Positions 11,830 through 25,300 of a stretch of DNA of 64,000 nt are shown here, in pieces. The first letter of the stretch is position 1; each line of letters opens with the position of its first letter. The position numbers were made by a program, and so were the translations under genes. The DNA is from Hydractinia symbiolongicarpus. Its lineage: Eukaryota > Cnidaria > Hydrozoa > Anthoathecata > Hydractiniidae. The notes under the pieces are model-generated. The model searched no databases and was not told the DNA's origin. It was given only the letters and a program-made list of their open reading frames with translations. Location of the stretch: contig NC_079877.1 in assembly GCF_029227915.1 (NCBI RefSeq), positions 24,889,851-24,953,850 on the forward strand. The letters run 5' to 3'.

Positions 11830-12062
11830 AGACCCAATTGTATTAGGGCCCGTGCTTTATACTAGACAACTCCCAGCAACATCCAACAGCCCAGCAACAT
11901 CCAACGGCCCACACAGTGTGCCATCTCCCCAACTTCCCTCACATGGGTTGGATTAACCAGGGGCTATTGTAACATTTACTCACCCGTGTTGGCCGTCAAG
12001 AGGAATCGAACCCCAGTCTCCCGCACAGAGTACGACAGCTATAACCACTAATTTATGGTGCC
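11830..12062 (-). repeat. tRNA-derived SINE
   Basis: On the minus strand the head (12062 down to about 12002) reads like a tRNA. A D-arm/A-box-like TAAATTAGTGGTTATAGC is followed about 35 nt later by a perfect B box, GGTTCGATTCC (12012-12002). The non-tRNA body runs on to about 11830. A cloverleaf-consistent acceptor end is missing, so this is a retroposon rather than a tRNA gene. The 3' limit is approximate. Confidence 0.6.
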
Positions 12063-14107
12063 ACAATTTTGTAAAATGAAAATTCGAATGCACCTAAAAC
12101 ATTTGAAATTTGGACTCCAAACAAGGAAAACAGAAGGCTTTGTTTTGCTCAATTGTTAAAGTTTTAACTATCAAAAGGACACTTGAAAACAAAAGGGGGT
12201 GCCGATAAGCCACAAACGCCCGCATATATTCGGGCGACTTTTCAAATAAAATTGGCGGTTGTCCCTTGAAACCACCCGGACTTTCCCGAACATTCAAGAA
12301 ATGCAATTCCTTGTAACAAACCATGCGGATGATAATTGGGAAGAAGGCGCTTGAAGAGAAAGGAATAAAATTTATATAGAAGTTATTTATAAAGTAAACT
12401 TTATCAAAAACCATCAAAAACAGTTCTTTTAAGAACTTCGCTACCACATAGTAAGTTTATCTTAATTTTTATAGTGTGTTTGAATTATATTAGTGTCTTT
12501 TTTTTATTTCGGGCATTGTTTGGGCCTAGGCGGTTTTTTTCGGGCGAATACTTGAATTTTTTTCAAAACACTGAACTCGCCCGGAAACGCCCGCACTTTT
12601 TACGGCGTAACTGGCTCAAAAGTGCAACATATTAATTTCTAAAAATTAAAACATAGCTAAGCATGTCTTGTCCCACACGAAGTCGCTCCTTATACAAAGT
12701 CGTGCAAAAATATTTGTCTTGCTTTAGACGCCAACTTTGAAAGTTTTTGCCCTATGTGGTGCATGCATGAAAAATCACAGTACTGATTGAAAAAAGGAGA
12801 GGATTCTTTAAGTGTTTTATTGGCAAAAAATAAAGAAATTGTTTAGGACAAAATAAAGTGAAACTTTTTACCATAAGTATAAGAAAACCACTGTAATGCA
12901 AAAAATGCCTTTTGGTCAGCTTTGTGCTATTAAACCTAATTAGGCCCAGTCACGAAGTCGTCTATATTAAAATGCCCTTCTTTGGGTGGTTGCTATTCCT
13001 GCCCGAAGTTGGTCAAGAATCGTCAATATTACAATGCTACTCTATTCTGGGCATGCTTTTGCTGAAATAGGTGTAGATTAAACGTTTAAATTTTGGTTAA
13101 ATATGTGTTCATAAGAGCGAATTTTCGTTAAATTAAGGCATAAAAATAGTAAAGTAGTTTAATAAAGTTATTTTAAGACGCAAGGAAAGCAGTTTTAACT
13201 GATAAAAGAATGTGTTTTACGTTGCATAGTTTTGCCCACTTTGCATAGTTTTGCCCTACTTGGGTTATGATTTGAAAACGCTGGATTTGAACAGCCTGAC
13301 ACAAGAAGAAAGCATAAAGATATGCTTTAAAAAAATAATTATGAATTGAAAAAGAAAAAAAACATTTTTTTGCTTTGTCAACAAAAATTTCAATTTTTAT
13401 GAGAATTTTATTTTTTGGTCTGTTGTGATTTAAGATCGCTAGCTAGAGAGACTCCACTTGTGTAGCTATAGCTAGCTAACTTGTTTTTTTTTTACATATT
13501 CAAACTATGCATGTTTGAACTTTAATTTAACTTTAGCTTTGTTATCAATGTCACCCATATAATGATTTGAGAAAAAACACAGATATTTCAGAACCAAACT
13601 GTCACAGAAGAAGCTTCAATTAAACAAGTATATATATATACTACAAGTGCATGAATTAAAGTATATAAAGCTAAATTAGCAAAAATAAACTAAGTTAAAA
13701 ACAAAGATTTGGTGAAAATTTTCAAATCCTTTAAGAAGAGTTGATTAAGGAATGGAGTGTTTTTCTCAAATCATAATGACTATCTTTAATCATAGAAACA
13801 TTTGCTATGACATTTGCTGTCCAGAATAAATCCGATTGTGATTTTCAAAAAATATATACAAATTCTTGACAAGTTTTTAAGCTCCTTTATATAAAATCAG
13901 CTTGTTTTAAAGTGTCAGGTAAACCTTAAAGAACTGTTTTTTAGCATATAAGTACTGACTAAATTTTATGGGGTACATTAGTGTTTAAAATGCTAATTTT
14001 GGCACTGTATCAAATACATATATGTTGTGTATTTATTTTTTACTCAGGAAAATAATTCAAAGCACATTCCACTGAAGAGAACACCATCCACCAAAGAAAA
14101 CACAGCA
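12063..14107. other. Intergenic DNA upstream of NAA50
   Basis: No supported gene is visible. Between 12190 and 12610 there are several CGCCCGCA / TTCGGGCGA phrases in both orientations, perhaps the remains of one more inverted-repeat element. The right end should hold the NAA50 promoter and 5' untranslated region. Confidence 0.5.
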
Positions 14108-17100
14108 ATGACTCGGTAAGCCCCAGTTTTGTTTTACCTCCCTCAATCCTAAATAATATACCGACCTTATTATAGGAAATTAACGAGGCACAAAATTGAG
14201 AAGACACAAAATTGACAACCACGAAAATAACTTTAAGGAATTTAACACGAATGCCTATGGCAAAATGTATTGTAAATATTCAGCTGACCCACTTGTTATT
14301 GAACCAAACTTTCTCTCTCAGTGGTGGCAGAACAGAACTTGGAGCAGTCACACCACACAACATCAAACAGCTGAAGAAGTTGAATTCAGTAGTTTTTCCA
14401 GTTTCGTATAATGACAAGGTATGGAATATGCACACTGTAGCATATTGTTTTCTGAGATTCCAGTTTTGCAATAGTTTTTTATACTGATACTTCTGATAAA
14501 AATTATAGTAAAAGAATTCTCGTGTATATTGTGTAATTTAAACTTAATGAATTTATACAGCGCACTTAGTTGGACAGGTAGAATGAGTTACGCAGTCAAG
14601 TACGATTAACTTAACATGTTTGTTATTATAACTTCACCATGTTCCTAGTTTAAATATCTTACAATAAAAAACAAATAACCATGTTGTAAAAAAATTATCT
14701 TTAAGTAATAAATTTTGCACTGGTGAATAATTTATTATTAAGTCGATCTACTGCTGAATTGTCAGATTATTTGTGTTATTTAAACTTATTTCTAATGAAG
14801 CCAATATTTTTCTTTTAGTTTTATAAGGATATATTAGATGTTGGAGAGCTGGCCAAATTAGGTAAGTTATAAGTACTTTGCAGATAATTTTTATGACTGG
14901 AAAGGCGGAGGTTGCCCTTACCGATGTTCATTGTTTTTTTCTAAAATGGTATGTCATGGTTTAATACGTGCATTATAACAGCTTATTTAATGTACACTAC
15001 TACCTACCACATTTTGTTTTGTTTTCAGAATTTACTTTTTTAATCATTGCCTTTAGCATAGTTTTTGGCATGCAGGAAATTTGGAGGCTGGGATCGAAGG
15101 GCCGTTAGAGCAGGAACCCAGGCTAAATTTTTTTTATATAATAGTTGATGGAGAACAAGACTGTGCTATGTCCATTTTTGTGAAAATTAAGATTTTAGTG
15201 GGAAAATTTCTCTGCATTGAAAACTGTACTCTGAACAATGCTATGTCCACAATAGGCTATTAAACATTGCTAAATGCCTTTATAACTGGTCTTACTTACT
15301 ATAACTACATATAACTGTATGGTAAATTTCTGGATACCAAAACAGTCCTAGGTCCAAGTAGTTGGACATAGACAGTTTACTAGCTCAGACTAGAGTCAAT
15401 ACTTCCGGCAAACAAAAAAATCCTAATAATAAACATGGCTTTATATTGTTAAAATTATGAGGAAGTTGACAAACACCTGAAAACACAATAAAAGTGATAA
15501 CTGGAGTCAGTGAAATTGCTATATTGAAGTTACCTAACAAATAGAAACTATTTCTGTGGCTAAACAAAATATTCAATGTGATTTTTCTCAGTTTTGTATT
15601 TGCGGACATAGCATAGTCTTGTTCTCCAGTGACGATATAACGAAGACCAGAATTCTGCAAACATTAACATGGCAAAGAGATAAACATGCAAGGCTCCTGA
15701 AAATTAGTACTCATTTCCTTCTGTACTTTTGTGTAGACAACAAGTGCTGACTTTTTTTTGCCTGTTAAACATGACCATGAGCGAGAATAAGAAAAAGATC
15801 CGCTTGAATTTTCTCTATCCAGGAATAATAAAATGGAGTATCCTTTTGATTTTCCAGTGGTAAGAAAAGTTTTGCTGGATCTCCCACTAGAAAAACGCTG
15901 CTCGAACCATTTAAGGTTTGAACCAAAGTTGCCACATAAATATTAAATACATTTTAAAAAAGCCTGGGTGATTTATTCATATCCATATATCTGTATATAC
16001 GAAATACACGAGCTACTATACGAACTTATTATCCGTACAGGCAATACATAGTCCAATTGGAACACCTGCTTTTACCTTTCCCAAGTTTAACCTGCTTCTC
16101 AGGTCCCGGTTCCCACCCTCTAGTGGCTTCCACAATACTTATAAATTTTTTCAGCATTTTCTTTAATCCTCCTAATCCTAGTTTCCAACAAAATGAAAGG
16201 TTGCACAAAGCAGGCACAAAGTTCTATGTTTGTCTACGTTGCCATTAAGAACACACACAGGTTCATAGGGAGAAAATAATTGGAGAGGTGGAGAATAAGG
16301 TGGATATCATTTTATATTAAGGTGTAAATTGCCGATGCACCTAGTGATTTGATTAAATTTGATGTTATCAGCTATTTTGCTAAAAGTTTCTCCTGCGTAC
16401 CTGATTTACTTCATTGGAGTTTATTTCACAATTCTGAAACACCTGTGCATATCTTTTGTGCCTTTACTAAGCTTTTTAAGTGTACCAGTCATGAAAATTT
16501 ATTCCTTGATTTCGCCATACACCAATTAAAAGATTTTTCTCAACACACGTAAATCTAATAAATTCATTTGCGTGGTAAGTATGGTGTAAACCTCACCGAA
16601 GGAGTATGTATGTCTTGATTTGTATGATTTATGAGTAAATTCTACACTCCCTGTAGCACAATTACTCATATTTTTGCTTTTGTGTAGCTCAGCTGGTGTT
16701 TGAAATTACCCTTTTTTGTTACAGCGTTCTACAATGACATAGTTGTTGGAGCAGTTTGCTGTCGTGTGGACAAATCTGACAACTCACGGAGGTTGTATAT
16801 TATGACATTGGGTTGTCTGGCACCTTACAGAAGGTTAGGTATAGGTGAGTAGTTTGTCTTGTTGCTAAAGATGGTTAGAGAGTGAAACTGGTACATTATC
16901 GTCATAGAAGCAGGTACAGTTGAATGATGATAATGAAACTTTTTATCAGAATTTTCTCACAACCGATTTAAACTAAAATAAAACTTGAGAATTAAAATAA
17001 AAATATGGCTGTTGAAATGTGAACTTTTTCCGTTATATTTTTCCTCTATTGAAAGTTGGATATAATCGTGATATTTGAAGGTCGAGCATTTTCGAACTTA

Positions 17101-18963
17101 ATCTATCCCAATTTTTTTTTCACTCTGTTTTTCTTTAAACTCGAACCTCCTTTTATTGTTATGTACATAGTTGTTTAGTCATCAGAATCATGGAAACAGG
17201 GATTATCATATATTAAAAAAGAAATAGAAATCAGGGCAAATTTAGATTCGTTTCTTTTTTTATTGTGTTTTTGCGGTTGGCCAGTCTGTTTACGTACCCT
17301 CTCCCTCCTAAAAACGTTTTTATGGAAGAACCTTTTTTTTAAAATCAACTTAATTCTTAATTTCAGCGTTAGCGTAAAATTTTATTACCGTAAAATTTCG
17401 ATTTCAGCCGCAAAGTTGCAAGACATATTTAAATTTTACTACATTTCAGCTTTTCAATTCCTTTTTTTGCGACTTTAATGCTATACCTTATAAAAAACGA
17501 CTGTATTTGTTGAAGAACTGTTTTCCAGGTTGTTTGTTACGTTACATAGATTTACATCCAGATTGCTGAACTTTTCCCAGTTTGGTTGCTGAAAAAATTG
17601 TGTTGTCTTAGTAACGTCATGACAATGCATTAAGGGTTAATATTATGTGAGCAAGTTTCCCTTAACTGCTCAGATTTCGCTGAAACTATTTCGGCAAACT
17701 CAAAAGGATTAGTCGTGTAAAAGCTGATGCACCCGCATTTAAGAAAAATTGACAAAAATCTGCTGAGAATGTTATATGTAGCCCGGTGCTCCGGCCTTTT
17801 TTGTTCTTATATCATACGTCAGCAAATAACAGCCGACGTAAAAAACCTGCTTCGTTAAAGCGTTACGATTTGTGTATATGTAGAGTGAAGACGTAAATCG
17901 ACTGTCACTACTGAAGTCATTTTTGCTGCATTGTGTTCATACGTTGTTTAGGTACAATAATGTTAGAACATGTTTTAAAGATATGCGAAGATGATGGGAA
18001 ATTTGATAGCGTTTATTTGTAAGTAGCCATGTTTACTTTAATGACCAGTTGATCAAAATTTAAAATTGTAGCAGACTCTGAATGAAATTTAAATTTAAAT
18101 TTAAAAAAAAAAACCCTGAAAAGTTTGTAATGTCTATTTTGCCAAAACTATTGAAATGGACTATTTGTACTTGCACTTTTAGGCTGCGCAAACATTCATT
18201 TGTCAATCAAACAAAAGCCTTAAAAGTCACATATTACTTAGTAAATGACCCCAACTTTGATCCAATAAACTTTAGTCTGTAGAAAGCAGACTGATATAAT
18301 GGCAAATGTTATAAGCATAATGAGCCACTGCAGTCTCAAAGTCTGAAGTTTAAATAAAACCAATTTATGTAACTGTAGATTTCCTGAACTATTTTGTACA
18401 GGTCCGGTGTTGCTCAGATATGCAATTCAACCCCTCTGACCACTGAACTGTTAACCATAAGAATATGCACCCGTTTTAGAAAAAACACTCTAGCCAAAAA
18501 ATAATTTCTTTTCAACATTTTATTTGCACTTGATGGCCAAGGTAAAGACCTAGATAGTCCGTGTTTTGGTACAGTTCGGGTAGCCCAATTCATCCTCTTT
18601 CTTAAACATCGGCAGCACTTTTAATAACGACCCAGTCTTTTGTGATTTCTAGTGCTCTAACTGTGGTTTTTTTGCTTAGTTTTTAAACGTAGACCCACGT
18701 GGTCCGTTATCTAATGGTTTAACATCCTGCCAACTTTTTTGAGTCCGATTAAAAACCCAAGCTGTTTGTCTACTATTAGAACAGTTAACTGTAACGTTTA
18801 ATTATTCTATAGACATGTGCAAGTAAGCAACGAAGGTGCAATTGGCTTCTATAGAAACTTTGGATTTGAAATAATCGAGACAAAAACACAATATTATAAA
18901 AGAATCGAACCGGCTGATGCATACGTGTTACAAAAGACTCTTCGTCCCAGTTCTAAGAAGTAA
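14108..18963 (+). CDS. NAA50: N-alpha-acetyltransferase 50 (NAA50), six coding exons
   Basis: NAA50 is the GNAT-fold catalytic subunit that acetylates N-terminal Met of hydrophobic-type starts, bound to the ribosome with NAA15/NAA10, and is needed for sister-chromatid cohesion. Coding exons are 14108-14115, 14322-14418, 14819-14861, 16725-16844, 17952-18018 and 18813-18963. All have GT-AG borders and matching phases, and sum to 161 residues (human is 169). The family-typical ELGAVTPHNIKQLKKLN, FPVSYNDK, YIMTLGCLAPYRRLGIG and RIEPADAYVLQK are present. The acetyl-CoA loop is RRLGIG; the Tyr of LYIMTLG and the His of LHVQVS match the catalytic pair known in human NAA50. The first coding exon is only 8 nt, chosen because ATGACTCG is followed by a GTAAG donor and restores phase. 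The 1.9-kb third intron contains an inverted repeat. Confidence 0.93.
15150..15627. repeat. Inverted repeat inside NAA50 intron 3
   Basis: Two 24-nt arms, 15150-15173 and 15604-15627, are reverse complements with one mismatch; the core is GGAGAACAAGACT...GCTATGTCC. Further copies of the GCTATGTCC/GGACATAG phrase occur near 15241 and 15364. The transcribed intron could fold into a long hairpin. It may be a decayed miniature transposon. Confidence 0.65.
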
Positions 18964-20771
18964 TTCCGACATTTTAGTAATTCGTTAACGACATTCGTTA
19001 TCGCATAATCAAACTCGATATATTAATGAAAGCCGTAAATCCTCGTAATCTTTTTGCCTGAATGCGTAGTTGAAGACCACAACACAGAAACGTGTATATG
19101 TGAAGATGTTGATTATGCAAAAAATATTGTTTTTTTAAGAATGCTAGATGCAATGTTGTTTTCTTTCTGTTTAATTTCACCATAGTCTTCTATAGAGTCG
19201 AGAGTTTTCAATTCCACATGTCTGATATTTTGTCGTTTGATTTGTAGTTAAGCTCATTCCAGCAGCTGATCCTTTTCTTGGTGTTGTTTGCGTGTTTTGA
19301 ATCATAGAAAAAACACAGTTGTAATTTTGATGAAATAGAAAAAATATTTTGTAAATCGTTTTGATGTTATGGTTGTCACATGCTTATGAGAAACTTTTTA
19401 GCGCCTGCGCATTAACGCAGTGATCTTATTTCTGCAGAGACCTAGGGTCTTATACGCCCAGTGGAGTTCTTACGTCCTTAAATGTTGGTCTAACTTAAAA
19501 ATGTCATATAAATTTCGAGGAAGCATTTTTGCTAGGGAGAAAGTGGCTGTTATATAGAAAAGTTATGACGATAACGTCTGACGGATTATGCCTGTTGACA
19601 ACCTCGTTTTCAGGTCTATGTGTTTCTTTGAAGCACTGCTCTTTCTGACATCGTGTAAACTGCTGGCGTGGAGGGCGAAATTTTGTTTTTTATTTGTTAT
19701 TGGGATAGTTGTTGAATATTTACCAGGTTTAGCTGTACTGTAAACAAAGAGGCCTAGAAACAGGTTAGGTGTTGATAGCTAGTTACAAATCCAGCTTCTT
19801 TATTCATTACGTTTTCATTTTATTTTGAACTTCTTAATTTTTATAATGACTAAACGGTAGTTTTAATTTCATCACCATCGCTAAAGTGCATAAAGATCAC
19901 GAGATTTTTTGTTAGCGGCCGTGTCCTTGGACAAAATCTCGACTTTTGTCCAAGTGCGTACCCCGTAACAAGAAACCTGTGAGCTGCTACCGTTGAAATG
20001 GAAATGAGCCTTAAGGTTTATCTTAGCTATACTCGTACAATGAGGTTGACTATAGTTTTCATTAAATTTCAAGAAATAGATAGCATTGTTTCAAAATTTT
20101 TGTTTAAGGTGGTAAAATTAAAGCAGTAAAACAAACGTGGCAACCTCGTTCCTAGGACACTCTTTTTCAAAGAAACAATGAAATTGTTGGGTTTTTTTTG
20201 CATGTTTATTTCTTTTGATTGTATGCTTAAATGTTCTAAATCGCAAACAGGAAATGTAGCACAAAAGAAATGGCAGTGACCTTTCTTGACCCCACAGCCA
20301 GTCTAATGTCTCTATCGCGGCGACATGTTCCGCCTCAACGACGGCGACCTTTAGATAACTGTATTTATAAATGCCGTGTGAAGTCCTATTGCCATGTTAT
20401 CTTATCATCTTAGGTTTCCATTAGGTAGAGATTTGAACAAATGCAGTATATCTTTAGATTAGACAGAGAATAGATCCCGGACAATCTGATTTTCAGTCTC
20501 TAATCTGAATTAAGCCAACTCATTAAACAGAGGGAATTATAAATTTTTAACACCTAAAAGAGAGCAAAGCTTTTAGATAGTCGAATGTGACCATAAAAGG
20601 TAATATCACTTAAAAATCACATGTTTTCTTCTCAAGGTTATCTATAGTATATAGATCTCCACCGATATCTGATTTTTCTTTTAAGATAACACCTTATCTA
20701 TCCGAAAAGACCTCCTCTTGTTTATAGGAAAATAATTGTAATAATCATGGTCTTAAAATCTGATATTACTA

Positions 20772-20906
20772 GTCGTTAGACCGTGGAAAATCCACGGGTT
20801 CGCCCGTCCTTTTTATACCGCATTGCGTGCTTCTCGCTATTGCGCAGCTAAGCTACCATTTTGCGTGACAGACAGACAGACGTATACGGGCATTATAATA
20901 TAGATA
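20772..20906 (+). repeat. Dispersed retroelement-like tail, copy 1
   Basis: The unit contains CCGTGGAAAATCCACGG (a 7-bp stem), then GTTCGCCCGTCCTTT, then GACAGACAGACAGACG and a terminal GGGCATTATAATATAGAT. A related, more diverged copy lies at 54489-54585 in the first intron of the broken channel gene. The layout resembles the 3' part of a short non-LTR or SINE-type element. Class is not certain. Confidence 0.5.
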
Positions 20907-22161
20907 ATTCTTTATTTTTTTACATATTACTTTGTTCTTGCTGTTTTTGTTGATGTTGATGTTGTTGTGCTGTTGTTGTTGTTGCCTGGACGTGTTTGTT
21001 ATTGTTATTGTTACTTTTCTAGAGGTAGTTGTGGTAGCGAAGGTGGGCTGTTCCATTACGGAGCTTAAACATTGCGGTCAGGATGCAAAAAGTGAGAAGT
21101 ATCAAGTGATACCCGATATCTTTTAGGTACATCTGCAAACTTCAATTCCTCGTTTGAACAAAATAAGTCCTTGGCGTATACTTATGATTAAAAGAGAGGG
21201 AAAAGGAATCAAGAATTCCATCACCTAAGGAATGTTTATCTAAATAATGGGTACTTTTTACATAAAGGTGGTTTATTGACAGAAGTCTCTAATTAACATA
21301 TAATTACACAATTACAGCGGAAATTGTAGTATTTCAATCTCTAATTCCTTGTTTTTTTTATGAAAATTTTTTTTTATCTAAAATGAAATTTTGTGGTAAA
21401 GGACAACAATAGAAAAGTGTCTGGGAAAATCCAACGTCGGTTGACAGTTTTAAGTGGACTCGGATACAATTAGTAAAAAGGTAGCATATTTATTTAACCA
21501 ACTAAAAATTAGTGTTTCCTGCTAATTTACAAAAAAAAGAGACTAATTGTTGCCTAGCGTCGTGATTGGATCGAGCCGTCCCTAATAAGCAATACAAAAT
21601 GTATTAATGGCCGTTATAAATTAAATGACGTTACGGAATGATTTGTTTAAAATTGATTAGTTACGATGGAGCTGCATGTGTGAATAGCGAAATGTTTTGC
21701 TAGGATGGAGTAATATATGTCTACCTTGATTTACTTATTTATCTAACTATTTTCATGTGTATTTGTCAACCTTGTCTCCAGGACATCTTTTATCTTTTCT
21801 GATGTGTTCGTATAATACAAGATGCTCTGGAGAAAAGGTTGGTATATTTGTGATAATGTTAGATTTCAAACAAAATTTGTTGGTCTAGTACGCAGGAGAG
21901 AGGGGTGAAAATACGGAATTGGTGAGATTAGGACTGTGCATTGGTTGAATATTAAAAGATAGATAAAAAATAGATCACTTTCAGTTTAAATTAGATACGC
22001 CATCTTTAAAATATAAGAACGAAGAAAAAACATATGGGCCGACATATATACAAGAAAGCGTGATGGCTTTAAGAAATGTGTCAACATTTAACAGAATTCG
22101 AGTACTATAAAACTACCTTTTTGGTTGTTTCAAGAGCTAAAGGAAAAAACAGCGTGATGTT

Positions 22162-22391
22162 AACCTCGTCCCCAGGCCTTTTTTGCTTTTTAACCGGGTA
22201 ACAGGTATCCATGCCTATGAAGTAAGAATAAAAAATGTGAGGATTTGGGTATCGTACTATATTTTTTTTTTGACTCACTTTAAAATTAAGATAGAAAGTC
22301 TACCAGACCACATCCTTATTTTCAGGTTCTTTTGCCTTCTTGATAAGAGATGACGGAGTAAAAACGCAAAAAAACCTGGGGACGGGGGTGT
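22162..22391. mobile_element. 230-bp MITE with CCTCGTCCCCAGG ends
   Basis: The left arm (AACCTCGTCCCCAGGCC, T-run, GC, T-run; about 22162-22191) is matched by an inverted right arm (GCAAAAAAACCTGGGGACG, ending about 22391), with several mismatches over about 29 bp. No ORF is present. Single ends of the same family occur at 3278-3290 and 20142-20156, so it is a dispersed family in this genome. Confidence 0.7.
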
Positions 22392-25300
22392 ACTAGACAC
22401 TTTCCATGTGGAAATATAAACAACAGACCCCAGAAGTCAAATAAATACACTAAAAAACGAATTATCCGCTTGGTAAAACCATTTTTCTTAAAAAAAGGAA
22501 TATAACTCCAAAATTTAATTCCTATGCCTTTAGGATCTTGTGCTACAAAAAAATCTGTATGAATTTCAATAAAAGTCATTTTACACAAATATAGTCCTGT
22601 TTTACCTACAAGAATGCGCACATGTTTAAAAAAATCCGCGGACTTTTATAAACATTGACAATTGCATGCGATTCTTATTTTATATATATTTTTCGCGTTA
22701 TAATATTTTGTTTTCTGAAATATTTAAAAATTGACGTTTTATTTTCTTTCATTTCCTAATTCTACTAGTAGCTAATATTCTCTGAACTATTAATGTTATA
22801 ATAAAGCTTAAATTCGACGGAGTTTTCTGCTATACGTGGGACTTAAAGAGTGAATCATATTTTGCGATGTTAAAACAGTAGCTTTAGGTGAATATTGTCA
22901 TAAACAAAACAGATCAAGCACCAGAAATATGGAGTTTATAACATATACATTTTGTTAGTATTTTTGTTAGATCATTTCAGTGAATTAACAAAAATCTGAC
23001 AAAAACAAACAAACACTTGAATGCGTACAAAGTTGATTTTTGTCTGATTAAATTTTCAGCAAGAGTAATTTGCACGCTTGTTAAAACAGTTTCTAAGAGT
23101 GTTTTACCCAGGGATTTATTTGTTTTGTAGACAGGTTGACTTAATATCAAAAGATTCATTCTCGTCTCCAGAACTCTTTAAGACAAACCTTAAGGTTTAT
23201 CTCAAAGATTTCTGGGAACGATAATGCAAAAGATAGAAAAAAACAACCTTTTTCACAGAAGACAAACAGTGTCAAAAAACGATTATGGAAAAATAAACAG
23301 TTCGATACCAACGCCCAAATCAGCCTTAATCCAACAAAAGTTAAAGAAAGATCTGGTAACAAAACTTATACGTTAATACATGTGAAGTAACATATATTTA
23401 AAAAAATGAAATAGACAAAATAAATAAATAAATAAATCGATTAAAAAAGATCAATATAAGGATTATGTGAATGGACAAAAAAAGTTGCGAGGATGACACA
23501 TTTGTTTATCGAACCTAGACTCCTTTTGCACAGTATTTTTACTAGATATTTTAATCATAAGAAAGAAGTTATATTAAAGCTTATAATCCATAACAACAAG
23601 TGGAAAAAGCTATCATTTGTGTACACTGGAGAAACATATGTTCCCACAAATTTCCGAAGAATGTTTGATAGCCATAAACGACTATTTTGCGGTAACCATA
23701 GTGGCCATTAAAATCATTGCATGCTTCAACGTAACGTATTGTTAACCGCAAGCGTCGGTGGATAAATCTAACGTTCTACAATAAATGTGTCATTCCATAT
23801 TCATTGACGTCATTCAAGTGGTTTGTCACCACAGCCTTCTTCTAGCTTTGCTTTTTTTCTAAGGCGATAGAAGAACAATGCAAGAGGTGTTTAGATATAT
23901 TGTAAAAGAAACAAGATTTTGCCTCGATGACTTTTTTGCCTCGATAGCCTTTTTTTACCCGTTCTTTAATTATTTATTTCGACCCGTGCACTAATTAAGA
24001 CTAAGAATAATTACTATCCAATTTAAAACTTGGAACAAACAAAACTGTGTGCTGCATCATTAAATAAAAACGAGTTTTTTTTAATTACACTTCGCAAAGC
24101 CAAAAATTAATTAATTGCTAACCTGTTTCATACTGGCGGTAAAATAAAGTTCATTGACTTACACATAATTCAGACAAAACTGTCCAAATTTTTGTTGCAC
24201 CCTTTTTTTTACAAGAATGTGCTTTATAAGAATATCATGCAGGTGAAAAACAATAGGTCTATTGTTTAGAAGTTTAGAGAAATAAGGATAATGACCAATC
24301 TAGATAGAATTTTAATATTCCTAAAAGAAAAAGCGTGTATCGTTATTTACAACCGAGAATAAAACTGCACCTACTCGCAAGACAAATACAAATAGATATA
24401 GTGGAGCTTTCGTGGTTCTGCAATCCTGCAACTGGGGGAAACAGGCAACTGAAATCTATTTTTAAAATGTTTCTGTGATCCAATTATTGTTGAACCTTTT
24501 GTCGAACAATTTAAATTTCTTTCTCCTGTGCAAATTGAAGTTATAACGGTATATTATTAGCTTCCTAATTTGGAAGACCAACGTTCTAGTTACCTATCAG
24601 GTATTTAAGAATACGTTAAATTTCTGTCCAGTGGAGATATAATTATCAATATCTTTGCGTAAAATAGTTTTTTTTTACAGAACCCTTTTTTAAAAAAATT
24701 ATCACAATAATGTAGTTATAAAAAAGAGCGCGAAAAGATATATTTTATACGATTTTTGTCTGGTCCTATTATTTTGTCGTAGCTACCTCAACTCTGACAA
24801 ATAAATATTGAGATAGGAAGGTTTAGAAAACACAAAACTTTGCACTGTAGATCAAACAGAAATAATCTTATAACTTAGACAAACAAGTTTGTTGTTTATT
24901 TAACGCTTTTTCCACTTCTGAACTTGTCAGAGAGATAAGCTTCTAGTTTTCCCACAATATTTCAAAATATCACATGAGTTGGTCAATAACAACTTTCGAT
25001 CTAATCTATTAACCATAAACACAACAATAACTTTTCTTTTTCTTGAAAAAAACTGGAACTTAAGTGTTTAAAAAACATCCCTTCATGCTAAGATTTTTTT
25101 TGTTTGTTTTTTCGTTTTTTTCAATTTGGAAACAAGTGAAATGCATTTTAGATATGATGTTATCGAGACACAGCCGTAAAGTTGTGGCCTCAATATGTCA
25201 TGTCTCAGAAATACTAAATTATGAAATTGTTTGAATGTTTCTTAGAGGAAATGTATTTTATAGAAATCCGGTATCAGGGTAAAGTTAATAAAGGGTATTC

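Noticed and set aside
20853-21126. Asn/Gln-rich or Leu/Cys-rich ORFs on both strands
   Set aside because: They are translations of a GTT/AAC microsatellite.
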